A stretch of DNA of 64,000 nucleotides from Kluyvera sp036759925 (lineage in GTDB: Bacteria; Pseudomonadota; Gammaproteobacteria; Enterobacterales; Enterobacteriaceae). The translations under genes were made by a program, and so were the position numbers. Under the pieces are notes generated by a model. The model was not told the origin of the DNA. It worked only from the letters and a program-made list of their open reading frames with translations, and did no database searches. Positions 1-7,871 of this stretch are shown here, in pieces; the stretch's first letter is position 1; the number at the start of each line of letters is the position of its first letter. The stretch spans positions 394,320-458,319 of the forward strand of contig NZ_JAPKIB010000003.1 in assembly GCF_036759925.1 (NCBI RefSeq), read 5' to 3'.

Positions 1-431
1 AGTTGTTCGCGCTCGCGCTTGTCCAGCGTTATCGTCGGTACCAGCGACCAGAATGGAATATCCATAATGGTATAGGTCATGCCCCACAATATGTAGGTCA
101 CGCAGACAAACACCACCTGAGCGGTGCCTTCAAACAGATGCGCGCTGAACAGTAAAAACAGCACCAGCGAGTTCGCCAGCGTTCCCATCAGGATCCACGG
201 TTTAAACTTGCCCCACCGTGAGCGGGTCGCGTTAACAATCCAGCCCATAATGGGATCGTTAATCGCATCCCAGATGCGCGCCACCAGAAACAGCGTGCCC
301 ACCAGGCCTACCGATAATCCCACCACGTCGGTGTAGTAGTACATCAGGTACATGTAGACGATACCGATGGCGAAATCCTTACCAAACGCACCGAATCCGT
401 AACTGAGTTTTGTTGTCAGAGAGATGCTCAT
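1..431 (-). CDS. melB: MelB melibiose:cation symporter, N-terminal part
   Basis: This is the first ~143 codons of melibiose permease, read leftward and cut by the window edge. The start at 429-431 gives MSISLTTKLSYGFGAFGKDF, the typical MelB N-terminus. It continues through the first helices, with Asp residues in YYTDVVG and DAINDPIMGW that in this GPH-family carrier contribute to Na+/H+/Li+ and sugar binding. The protein is an inner-membrane carrier that imports melibiose with a cation. It lies 83 bp downstream of melA in the same direction, so the two form the melAB operon. Family assignment is firm; the C-terminal part is not visible. Confidence 0.95.
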   Translation of the reverse strand, partial: MSISLTTKLSYGFGAFGKDFAIGIVYMYLMYYYTDVVGLSVGLVGTLFLVARIWDAINDPIMGWIVNATRSRWGKFKPWILMGTLANSLVLFLLFSAHLFEGTAQVVFVCVTYILWGMTYTIMDIPFWSLVPTITLDKREREQ

Positions 432-483
432 AGGGTACCGGGTCGCTGTTACCAGCGCCCGCCTTCTGTTATTAGAGAGGTAA

Positions 484-506
484 GCGCCGGGTCTTACGCC
501 CGGCGC
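484..506 (-). repeat. Intercistronic melA-melB hairpin
   Basis: A perfect 8-bp GC-rich inverted repeat (GCGCCGGG / CCCGGCGC, 7-base loop) lies between the melA stop and the melB start. It has no T-tract in the operon direction. It is more likely an mRNA-stabilising or differential-expression hairpin than a terminator; that role is inferred. Confidence 0.6.
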
Positions 507-514
507 AGTTGGGC

Positions 515-1870
515 TTAACGGTGCAGCCAGGCCGGCAGCCAATCGCCGTGTGAGGCAATCAGGTCATCCACCAGCGCGTAAATCTCTTCAATGCCCAGCA
601 CCGCGGCGGTATGCGGGTCCATCAGCGCCGCGTGGTAAACGCGGTCGCGGTTTTCGGTCAGAATCGCTTCGGTCAGCAGCGTCTGCACGTTGATATTGGT
701 TTGCATCATGGCCGCCAGATGCGACGGAATCGCGCCCACTTTAGTTGGCTGGATACCGTTGGCATCCACCAGACACGCCACCTCAACGCAGCTGCCCTGC
801 GGCAGGTTATCGATAAGCCCGTCGTTACGGACGTTGCCGTAAATCACGCTCGGCTCGCCGGTCCAGATAGCGTTCATAATGGTGCTGGCGTATTCGCGCG
901 ACGGTTTGATATCGATGCGGTCGGCGGTTTTGTACTCTTCCAGCTCTTTATGCCAGTTCGCCAGTTGCTCGACGCAACGTTTTGGATACTCATCCAGCGG
1001 CACCTTATAGCGTTCAATCAGATCCTCGCGCCCCGGTTTGATAAACCACGGGGTGTATTCTGCAAAGTGCTCTGACGACTCGGTGACGAAATAGCCCAGC
1101 TTTTTAAACATCTCATAGCGCACGATATTCTGGCAGCGTTCATTGCCGTGAATATTCGGTTTCGGCGCCTGCCCCGCATCATAGGCGGCCAGCAGTTCCG
1201 GATAGAGGTTAACGTAGCGACCGTCGGCGGTTTTACGCTCCAGCTCCAGGTAGAACGCCATATGGTTAATCCCGGCACTGCGGTAGCGCAGCGTGGTAGG
1301 GTCGATATTCAGGTCACGCGCCAGCTCTTCCGCCGTGCCCTGTACCGAGTGACACAGCCCCACCTGTTTGATATGTGGATAGCGGGCGTACATGGCCCAG
1401 GTGTTCATCGCCATCGGGTTAACGTAGTTAAGCATGGTGGCGTCAGGACAGACCTCGGTCATGTCGTCGCAAATTTGCCACAGGTGTGGGATGGTGCGCA
1501 GCGCACGCATAATGCCGCCAGGGCCGAGGGTATCGGCAATGGTCTGCTCCAGCCCGTGGCGTTTACAGACCTCAAAATCGGTCACGGTGCATGGCTCATA
1601 GCCACCAATCTGGAAGGCGACCACCACAAAATCAGCCCCCTGCAGCGCCGCTTTACGGTCGGTATGGCAGGTGATATGGCCGGACGCACCGGCGGAATCC
1701 ATCAGTTTGCGCACCACAATGTGCGACTCTTCAAGGCGCGTCTCGTCGATATCCATCAGGGCGATATGCGCTGATTTAAGTGCCTCGCGATGAAAAACAT
1801 CGCCCAGAATATTTTTAACAAAAATGGTCGAACCCGCGCCGATAAAGGTAATCTTTGGTGCTGTCATCAT
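515..1870 (-). CDS. melA: MelA alpha-galactosidase (GH4)
   Basis: MelA hydrolyses melibiose and other alpha-galactosides in the cytoplasm using NAD+ and Mn2+ (glycoside hydrolase family 4). The start at 1870 (MMTAPKITFIGAGST) gives 451 residues, the same as E. coli MelA; the open frame runs 38 codons further upstream but that part does not resemble the family. The Rossmann glycine motif GAGS is at residues 11-14, and the conserved NYVNPMAMNTWA and GLCHSVQGT segments that build the NAD/metal site lie at about 150-205. It is the first gene of melAB, transcribed away from melR. Very confident. Confidence 0.97.
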   Translation of the reverse strand: MMTAPKITFIGAGSTIFVKNILGDVFHREALKSAHIALMDIDETRLEESHIVVRKLMDSAGASGHITCHTDRKAALQGADFVVVAFQIGGYEPCTVTDFEVCKRHGLEQTIADTLGPGGIMRALRTIPHLWQICDDMTEVCPDATMLNYVNPMAMNTWAMYARYPHIKQVGLCHSVQGTAEELARDLNIDPTTLRYRSAGINHMAFYLELERKTADGRYVNLYPELLAAYDAGQAPKPNIHGNERCQNIVRYEMFKKLGYFVTESSEHFAEYTPWFIKPGREDLIERYKVPLDEYPKRCVEQLANWHKELEEYKTADRIDIKPSREYASTIMNAIWTGEPSVIYGNVRNDGLIDNLPQGSCVEVACLVDANGIQPTKVGAIPSHLAAMMQTNINVQTLLTEAILTENRDRVYHAALMDPHTAAVLGIEEIYALVDDLIASHGDWLPAWLHR

Positions 1871-1950
1871 GACTCTCCAGAAACAGTAGTGAACGCCTTT
1901 ATCGTGGCACGCGCCCTGGCCGAAAACCTCCGTCTTCCCTGATGAGCATT

Positions 1951-2000
1951 CCCAAAAACTCAGATCTGATGCCGCTCGCGACAAGATCTGAGTTTTTGGG
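1951..2000. promoter_or_regulatory. Candidate MelR operator pair
   Basis: Two 17-bp arms are exact reverse complements (1951-1967 and 1984-2000, beginning CCCAAAAACTC and ending GAGTTTTTGGG), separated by 16 bp. They lie 80-130 bp upstream of melA. MelR, an AraC-family activator, is known in E. coli to bind several ~18-bp sites upstream of melAB, and arms of this size and position fit two oppositely oriented sites. The repeat is seen directly; its assignment to MelR is inferred. Confidence 0.55.
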
Positions 2001-2246
2001 AGTAATTTGACTAAAAAGCAGAGTATCCGGCCTGCTAATCAGGCTAGTATCTGTTTATGACCGCCGAACTGGTCAGACGCTTTATGCAGGATTGCCTGAA
2101 TCGTTTGGTAGAGAGGGTGGTGCTAAATGCCGCTTTTGCGCTAATGGCAAGTGCGACAATTAAAAACAGAGGGGGGGGTAAAATTTATGACAAATATTGC
2201 ACCCCTTGCGAACTGTTGCTAATGTAGACAGTGACAGTATGCCAGC

Positions 2247-2263
2247 ACGGTCATCCAGACCGT
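2247..2263. promoter_or_regulatory. Candidate toxin-antitoxin autoregulatory operator
   Basis: An inverted repeat ACGGTC-N5-GACCGT sits 27 bp upstream of the antitoxin start. Phd/YefM antitoxins commonly repress their own operon through such short palindromes. Position fits; function is inferred. Confidence 0.35.
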
Positions 2264-2289
2264 TGGCCAATGAGATAAGGTGTAAAACG

Positions 2290-2556
2290 ATGACAACCAC
2301 GATTTCCCAAAAGTCGGCTCGCGAAATGCTTGGCAACCCTGAGCAATTCAGAGGTGGGGTCTATATCACCAAAAATGGCACGACAGAGCTGTTTGTGCAG
2401 ACCGCCGACGAACGTGAAGCGGAACTGGCCGAACGCCAGCTGCACATGGAAACTGCAGCCATGCTGAAACTGGTCGGGTTGTCCCAGCGTGATTATGAGG
2501 AAGGCCATTATAGTTCTGGTCGCGATGCCCTTGCCCGCAGGAGAGCGGCGGAGTAA
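2290..2556 (+). CDS. Phd/YefM-type antitoxin
   Basis: This 88-residue protein looks like the antitoxin of a type II toxin-antitoxin pair. Its N-terminal half (SAREMLGNPEQFRGGVYITKNG) follows the Phd/YefM DNA-binding fold: a short helix, then a strand carrying the 'I-T-K-N-G' signature. The rest is charged and helical, as expected of the toxin-neutralising tail. The start at 2290 was chosen over in-frame codons at 2197 and 2239 because AAGG lies 9 bp upstream and the Phd domain begins there. It precedes the toxin gene by 21 bp. It is an insertion between the divergent melA and melR genes. Confidence 0.75.
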   Translation: MTTTISQKSAREMLGNPEQFRGGVYITKNGTTELFVQTADEREAELAERQLHMETAAMLKLVGLSQRDYEEGHYSSGRDALARRRAAE

Positions 2557-2577
2557 CAGTGGGTCCAGGAGGACAAC

Positions 2578-2916
2578 GTGACGATCGTATACATTACCAG
2601 GACTGCCGAGCAAACGCTCGATGTCATAGAAGCGTACAAAGCGACACGGATGCCGCTGAAAGAGGCCCAGGCTTTCACGGCCGACTTACTGGAGCGGGCA
2701 CTCGACGCGATTGAAACCAATCCGACGCGCTACCCACCAGACCCAGGTGCCCTGCAAATGGGCATAACGCTGCAACGCTGGTTAGACGTAGATTCGCAGT
2801 ATCTCTGCCTATATCGATATTTCCCCAAAGAAGATATGGCCCTTCTGGACATTTTCTCCAGTACCCGCCAGAACTATCTCTCTTTGCTCTACATGGTCCA
2901 ACTCTCCCGGCCCTAA
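2578..2916 (+). CDS. RelE/ParE-superfamily toxin
   Basis: This 112-residue protein starts at GTG (2578) behind a perfect AGGAGG five bases upstream. Its order (N-terminal strand VYITRTAEQ, two helices with an Ala/Glu-rich stretch, central QRWLDV.YLCLYRYF, then ALLDIFSSTRQNY) follows the RelE/ParE fold, whose C-terminal strand usually reads I-L-x-I-x-x-x-R-Q. RelE members cleave mRNA on the ribosome and ParE members poison gyrase; the sequence does not let me decide which. It is translationally close to the antitoxin, so the two form one operon. The residues from 100 on (SLLYMVQLSRP) extend beyond the typical domain. Confidence 0.72.
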   Translation: MTIVYITRTAEQTLDVIEAYKATRMPLKEAQAFTADLLERALDAIETNPTRYPPDPGALQMGITLQRWLDVDSQYLCLYRYFPKEDMALLDIFSSTRQNYLSLLYMVQLSRP

Positions 2917-3029
2917 GCACAATGGCTCGCATTCGGAGGCCTCTAACGCTTTCAGCAAAATACACATTTTCCGGTAAGCACTGACGCCGCAGGCTTGCAC
3001 CTACAACTCACCGAAACATAGCTAACGGA

Positions 3030-3035
3030 TATAAT
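3030..3035 (+). promoter_or_regulatory. Candidate melR -10 element
   Basis: A perfect TATAAT lies 62 bp upstream of the melR start. The -35 region is weak, and I see no good CRP site at the expected distance, although E. coli melR is CRP-activated. Confidence 0.4.
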
Positions 3036-3097
3036 AGCACCCGCGTTTGAGTCTGCCCTGCTGGCATGATTCTGATAATTCAGGAAACGGAGTCACC

Positions 3098-4024
3098 ATG
3101 AGCGACGAGCCAATCACCTTTCTGCCCCGCGATCCGCATATGTGCAACGGCGATGAAAAGCAGACCCGTAGCCCACTGTCGCTCTATTCCGAATACCAGC
3201 GCATGGACATTGAACTGCGTCGGCCGCACGCCATGCCTGCCAGCCACTGGCACGGTCAGGTGGAGGTCAACGTGCCGTTTGACGGCGATGTGGAGTATCT
3301 GATTAACAATGAAGTGGTGCAGATTAAACAGGGGCACATCACCCTGTTCTGGGCCTGTACTCCGCATCAGTTGACGCGGCCGGGCGACTGTCGGCAGATG
3401 GCGATTTTCAGCCTGCCAATGCACCAGTTTCTCTCCTGGCCGCTGGACCGGGAACTGATTAACCATGTCACCCACGGCATGGTGGTGCAATCGCTGGCGA
3501 CTCAGCAGCTCAGCACCTTTGAAGTGCTGCGCTGGCAGCAGGAGGCCTACAGCCCGAACGAACAGATTCGCCAGTTGGCGATCGATGAGATCGGCCTGAT
3601 GCTCAAACGCTTTAGCCTCTCCGGCTGGCAGCCCATCCTGCTTAACAAAACCTCGCGTACCCACAAGAACAGCGTCTCGCGCCACGCGCAGTTTTACGTC
3701 AGCCAGATGCTGGGCTTTATTGCCGATAACTACGATCAGGCGCTGACCATTAACGACGTGGCGGATCACGTCAAGCTCAACGCTAACTATGCGATGGGCA
3801 TTTTTCAGCGCGTGATGCAGCTCACCTTAAAGCAGTACATCACCGCCATGCGCATTAACCACGTACGCGCCCTGCTGAGCGACACCGATAAAACCATCCT
3901 TGATGTGGCGATGACGGCGGGCTTTCGCTCCAGCAGCCGCTTCTATAGCACCTTCAGCCGCTACGTCGGGATGTCACCGCAGCAGTACCGCAAGCTCAGC
4001 CAGCAGAAGCGACAAACGCTCTGA
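3098..4024 (+). CDS. melR: MelR melibiose operon activator (AraC family)
   Basis: MelR activates melAB when melibiose is present. The start at 3098 follows an AGGAAACGGAG ribosome site and gives 308 residues, against 302 in E. coli; only the first ~15 residues differ. The N-terminal cupin-like effector domain (SHWHGQVEVNVPFDGDVEY) is followed from about residue 205 by the AraC/XylS two-helix DNA-binding domain, including LTINDVADHVKLNANY and the family signature IL.VAMTAGFRSSSRFYSTF. It is divergent from melAB as in E. coli, but the toxin-antitoxin genes lie between the two. High confidence. Confidence 0.96.
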   Translation: MSDEPITFLPRDPHMCNGDEKQTRSPLSLYSEYQRMDIELRRPHAMPASHWHGQVEVNVPFDGDVEYLINNEVVQIKQGHITLFWACTPHQLTRPGDCRQMAIFSLPMHQFLSWPLDRELINHVTHGMVVQSLATQQLSTFEVLRWQQEAYSPNEQIRQLAIDEIGLMLKRFSLSGWQPILLNKTSRTHKNSVSRHAQFYVSQMLGFIADNYDQALTINDVADHVKLNANYAMGIFQRVMQLTLKQYITAMRINHVRALLSDTDKTILDVAMTAGFRSSSRFYSTFSRYVGMSPQQYRKLSQQKRQTL

Positions 4025-4140
4025 TCCGCCGGATTCATCATTTTATGCGGTTGCACTCCCGCCGCCATCACGGATAATAAGTACAGCAAATTTATATTAT
4101 TACCGTGAGAACACGGCTTTCTGGAGAACGTGCGCCGACT

Positions 4141-7100
4141 ATGCCTGAACATGCCCGTTACGACCTACCGAGTAAACCTGGCGACCAGCGCCAGCTTGGC
4201 GAACTGACCGGTGCCGCCTGCGCGACGCTGGTGGCAGAGATTGCTGAACGTCACGCAGGCCCGGTGATCCTTATTGCCCCGGATATGCAAAATGCGCTGC
4301 GTTTGCACGACGAAATCGGCCAGTTCACCGACAATCTGGTGATGAATCTCGCCGACTGGGAAACGCTGCCTTACGACAGCTTCTCCCCGCATCAGGACAT
4401 TATCTCCTCACGCCTGTCGACGCTATACCAGCTGCCAACCATGCAGCGCGGCGTACTGATTGTGCCGGTCAGCACGCTGATGCAGCGCGTCTGCCCACAC
4501 AGTTTCCTGCATGGCCACGCGCTGGTGATGAAAAAAGGCCAGCGCCTGTCACGCGACGCGCTGCGTAATCAGCTCGAAGGCGCAGGCTATCGCCACGTTG
4601 ATCAGGTGATGGAGCACGGGGAGTACGCCACCCGCGGCGCGCTGCTTGATCTCTATCCGATGGGCAGCGAGCAGCCATACCGCCTCGACTTCTTCGACGA
4701 TGAAATCGACAGCCTGCGCGTCTTCGACGTCGACAGCCAGCGCACGCTCGAAGAAGTGGACGCCATTAACCTGCTGCCAGCGCACGAATTCCCGACCGAT
4801 AAAACCGCCATCGAACTGTTCCGCAGCCAATGGCGCGATAAGTTCGACGTCAAGCGCGACGCCGAACATATCTATCAGCAGGTCAGCAAAGGCACGCTGC
4901 CTGCCGGTATTGAATACTGGCAGCCGCTGTTCTTCAGCGAACCGCTGCCGCCGCTATTCAGCTACTTCCCGGCCAATACGCTACTGGTTAATACCGGTGA
5001 TATCGACGCCAGCGCGAACCGCTTCCAGGCCGATACCCAGGCGCGATTTGAAAACCGCGGCGTCGACCCGATGCGTCCGCTGCTGCCGCCTGCCCAACTC
5101 TGGCTGAAAACGGATGAGCTAAACAGCGAGCTGAAAAAATGGCCGCGCGTACAGCTCAAAACCGAGAGCCTGCCGAAGAAAGCCGCCAACACTAACCTCG
5201 GCTTCCAGCCGCTGCCAGAGCTTGCCGTTCAGGCGCAGAACAAGTCGCCGCTGGAGAGCCTGCGTAAGTTTATTGAGTCGTTTACCGGCCCGGTGATTTT
5301 CTCGGTAGAGAGCGAGGGCCGTCGTGAAGCACTGGGTGAACTGCTGTCGCGCATTAAGCTGGCGCCAAAACGTATTCAGCGTCTGGATGAAGCCACCGGC
5401 AACAACCGCTATCTGATGATTGGCGCCGCCGAGCATGGTTTTATCGATACCCAGAATAACCTGGCGTTAATCTGCGAAAGCGACTTGCTCGGCGAGCGCG
5501 TGGCGCGACGTCGTCAGGATGCGCGTCGCACCATTAACCCGGACACGCTTATCCGCAACCTGGCGGAACTGCATATTGGCCAGCCGGTGGTCCACCTGGA
5601 GCACGGCGTTGGCCGCTATGCCGGGATGACCACGCTGGAAGCAGGCGGGATTACCGGCGAGTATCTGATGCTCACCTACGCCAGCGATGCCAAGCTGTAC
5701 GTGCCGGTCTCTTCGCTGCACCTTATCAGCCGCTACGCGGGCGGTGCGGAAGAGAACGCGCCGCTGCATAAGCTGGGCGGCGACGCCTGGACGCGCGCGC
5801 GGCAGAAAGCCGCCGAGAAGGTGCGCGACGTAGCGGCCGAACTGCTGGATATCTACGCCCAGCGCGCCGCCAAAGAGGGCTTTGCCTTCAAACACGACCG
5901 TGAGCAGTATCAGCTGTTCTGCGATAGCTTCCCGTTTGAGACCACGCCGGATCAGGCACAGGCGATTAACGCGGTGCTGAGCGACATGTGCCAGCCGCTG
6001 GCGATGGACCGACTGGTGTGCGGCGACGTGGGCTTTGGTAAAACCGAAGTCGCCATGCGTGCCGCCTTCCTCGCGGTTGAAAACCATAAGCAGGTTGCGG
6101 TACTGGTGCCAACCACCCTGCTTGCCCAGCAGCACTACGACAACTTCCGCGACCGTTTCGCCAACTGGCCGGTGCGCATTGAGATGCTGTCGCGCTTCCG
6201 GAGCGCCAAAGAGCAGACGCAAATTCTGGCCGAAGCCGCCGAGGGTAAAATCGATATTCTGATCGGTACCCATAAGCTACTGCAAAGCGACGTTAAGCTG
6301 CGTGACCTGGGCCTGTTGATTGTCGATGAAGAACACCGCTTTGGCGTGCGCCATAAAGAGCGCATTAAGGCGATGCGCGCCGACGTCGATATTCTGACCC
6401 TGACTGCCACACCGATTCCGCGTACGCTGAACATGGCGATGAGCGGCATGCGCGATCTGTCGATTATTGCTACCCCACCGGCCCGCCGTCTGGCGGTGAA
6501 AACCTTCGTGCGCGAGTACGACAGCCTGGTGGTGCGCGAAGCGATTCTGCGTGAAACGCTGCGCGGCGGTCAGGTTTACTACCTGTTCAACGACGTTGAA
6601 AACATTCAGAAAGCCGCCGATAAGCTGGCGGAGCTGGTGCCGGAAGCGCGTATCGCCATCGGCCACGGGCAGATGCGCGAGCGCGAGCTGGAACGGGTGA
6701 TGAACGATTTCCACCACCAGCGTTTCAACGTGCTGGTGTGTACCACCATCATCGAAACCGGTATCGACATCCCAACCGCCAACACCATTATCATCGAGCG
6801 GGCGGACCACTTCGGCCTGGCCCAGCTGCACCAGCTGCGCGGTCGCGTCGGTCGTTCGCACCACCAGGCCTACGCCTGGCTGCTGACGCCGCATCCGAAA
6901 GCGATGACCACCGATGCGCAAAAACGTCTGGAAGCCATCGCCTCACTGGAAGACCTTGGCGCGGGCTTCGCGCTGGCGACCCACGACCTTGAAATTCGTG
7001 GTGCGGGTGAACTGCTCGGCGAAGATCAAAGTGGCTCCATGGAGACCATCGGCTTCTCGCTATATATGGAGCTGCTGGAAAACGCCGTCGATGCACTCAA

Positions 7101-7587
7101 AGAGGGCCGCGAGCCATCGCTGGAGGATTTGACCAGCCAGCAAACCGAGGTCGAACTGCGCATGCCGTCGCTGCTGCCGGATGATTTTATTCCGGACGTC
7201 AACACCCGCCTGTCGTTCTACAAGCGGGTAGCTAGCGCGAAGGGCGAGAATGAGTTGGACGAAATCAAGGTTGAGCTGATTGACCGCTTCGGCCTACTGC
7301 CCGATGCCGCGCGCAACCTGCTGGATATCGCCCGTTTACGCCAGCAGGCGCAGAAGCTCGGGATCCGCAAGCTCGAAGGCAATGAGAAAGGCGGCGTGAT
7401 TGAGTTTGCCGAGAAGAATCACGTGAACCCGACGTGGTTGATTGGTCTGCTGCAAAAACAGCCGCAGCACTATCGTCTCGACGGCCCGACGCGCCTGAAG
7501 TTCTTCCAGGACCTGAGCGAGCGTAAAACGCGTATGGAGTGGGTGCGCCAGTTTATGCGCCAGCTTGAAGAGAACGCGATCGCCTGA
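4141..7587 (+). CDS. mfd: Mfd transcription-repair coupling factor
   Basis: Mfd is an ATP-dependent translocase that dislodges RNA polymerase stalled at DNA lesions and recruits UvrA. The start at 4141 (MPEHARYDLP) gives 1148 residues, the E. coli length. Domains in order: UvrB-like N-terminal region (to ~340); RNA polymerase-interaction domain (~480-550, around QPVVHLEHGVGRYAG); RecG-like helicase with Walker A GDVGFGKTE (~630) and DEEH box (~730), then motif VI HQLRGRVGRSHHQ; and the C-terminal autoinhibitory D7 domain. It is followed by a REP pair and fhuE; in E. coli a ~10 kb block with ldtC, ndh and nagZ lies between these two genes. Confidence 0.97.
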   Translation: MPEHARYDLPSKPGDQRQLGELTGAACATLVAEIAERHAGPVILIAPDMQNALRLHDEIGQFTDNLVMNLADWETLPYDSFSPHQDIISSRLSTLYQLPTMQRGVLIVPVSTLMQRVCPHSFLHGHALVMKKGQRLSRDALRNQLEGAGYRHVDQVMEHGEYATRGALLDLYPMGSEQPYRLDFFDDEIDSLRVFDVDSQRTLEEVDAINLLPAHEFPTDKTAIELFRSQWRDKFDVKRDAEHIYQQVSKGTLPAGIEYWQPLFFSEPLPPLFSYFPANTLLVNTGDIDASANRFQADTQARFENRGVDPMRPLLPPAQLWLKTDELNSELKKWPRVQLKTESLPKKAANTNLGFQPLPELAVQAQNKSPLESLRKFIESFTGPVIFSVESEGRREALGELLSRIKLAPKRIQRLDEATGNNRYLMIGAAEHGFIDTQNNLALICESDLLGERVARRRQDARRTINPDTLIRNLAELHIGQPVVHLEHGVGRYAGMTTLEAGGITGEYLMLTYASDAKLYVPVSSLHLISRYAGGAEENAPLHKLGGDAWTRARQKAAEKVRDVAAELLDIYAQRAAKEGFAFKHDREQYQLFCDSFPFETTPDQAQAINAVLSDMCQPLAMDRLVCGDVGFGKTEVAMRAAFLAVENHKQVAVLVPTTLLAQQHYDNFRDRFANWPVRIEMLSRFRSAKEQTQILAEAAEGKIDILIGTHKLLQSDVKLRDLGLLIVDEEHRFGVRHKERIKAMRADVDILTLTATPIPRTLNMAMSGMRDLSIIATPPARRLAVKTFVREYDSLVVREAILRETLRGGQVYYLFNDVENIQKAADKLAELVPEARIAIGHGQMRERELERVMNDFHHQRFNVLVCTTIIETGIDIPTANTIIIERADHFGLAQLHQLRGRVGRSHHQAYAWLLTPHPKAMTTDAQKRLEAIASLEDLGAGFALATHDLEIRGAGELLGEDQSGSMETIGFSLYMELLENAVDALKEGREPSLEDLTSQQTEVELRMPSLLPDDFIPDVNTRLSFYKRVASAKGENELDEIKVELIDRFGLLPDAARNLLDIARLRQQAQKLGIRKLEGNEKGGVIEFAEKNHVNPTWLIGLLQKQPQHYRLDGPTRLKFFQDLSERKTRMEWVRQFMRQLEENAIA

Positions 7588-7596
7588 GTCTCCCCC

Positions 7597-7670
7597 TGCC
7601 GGGTGGCGCGACGCTTACCCGGCTCACTCCCCTGCTGATGTTGGCCCGGTAAGCGCAGCGCCACCGGGCA
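7597..7670. repeat. REP pair (BIME) after mfd
   Basis: Two imperfectly complementary ~26-bp units face each other at 7597-7622 and 7645-7670 (TGCCGGGTGGCGC.. and ..GCGCCACCGGGCA). This is the inverted arrangement of enterobacterial REP sequences between genes. It marks the site where local gene order departs from E. coli. Confidence 0.8.
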
Positions 7671-7871
7671 ATCTCCCAGAACACCTCTAAACCTGCCTAC
7701 TGAAAAACCGTTTCATTTCCTGTTATATCCCGACTTACTTTTGTTTACATTTGAATAAAAATGCGTATATTTCTCGTTTGCATTTACTTTCAAATGCGCA
7801 GTGGCATATTTCATTGACCGCGGCCACAGAGCTGCGGGACACAACAACACTCGTTTGATTAAGGACTTACC

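Larger units (their letters stand above)
1871..2289. promoter_or_regulatory. melAB control region plus toxin-antitoxin upstream region
   Basis: These 419 bp separate melA from the antitoxin gene. The melA-proximal half holds a long perfect inverted repeat (1951-2000, listed separately) and should carry the MelR- and CRP-dependent melAB promoter, although no clean -10/-35 pair was resolved. The distal half contains a run of eight G at 2171-2178 and a short palindrome at 2247-2263. No gene was seen. Confidence 0.6.

Noticed and set aside
1148..1774. 208-codon open frame antisense to melA
   Set aside because: Shadow of a conserved gene; no start signal or homology.
2997..3012. CRP site upstream of melR
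   Set aside because: The halves deviate too far from TGTGA-N6-TCACA.
7740..7800. Fur box upstream of fhuE
   Set aside because: Iron control is expected, and the region is AT-rich with short symmetric pieces, but no stretch matches the 19-bp consensus well enough by eye.
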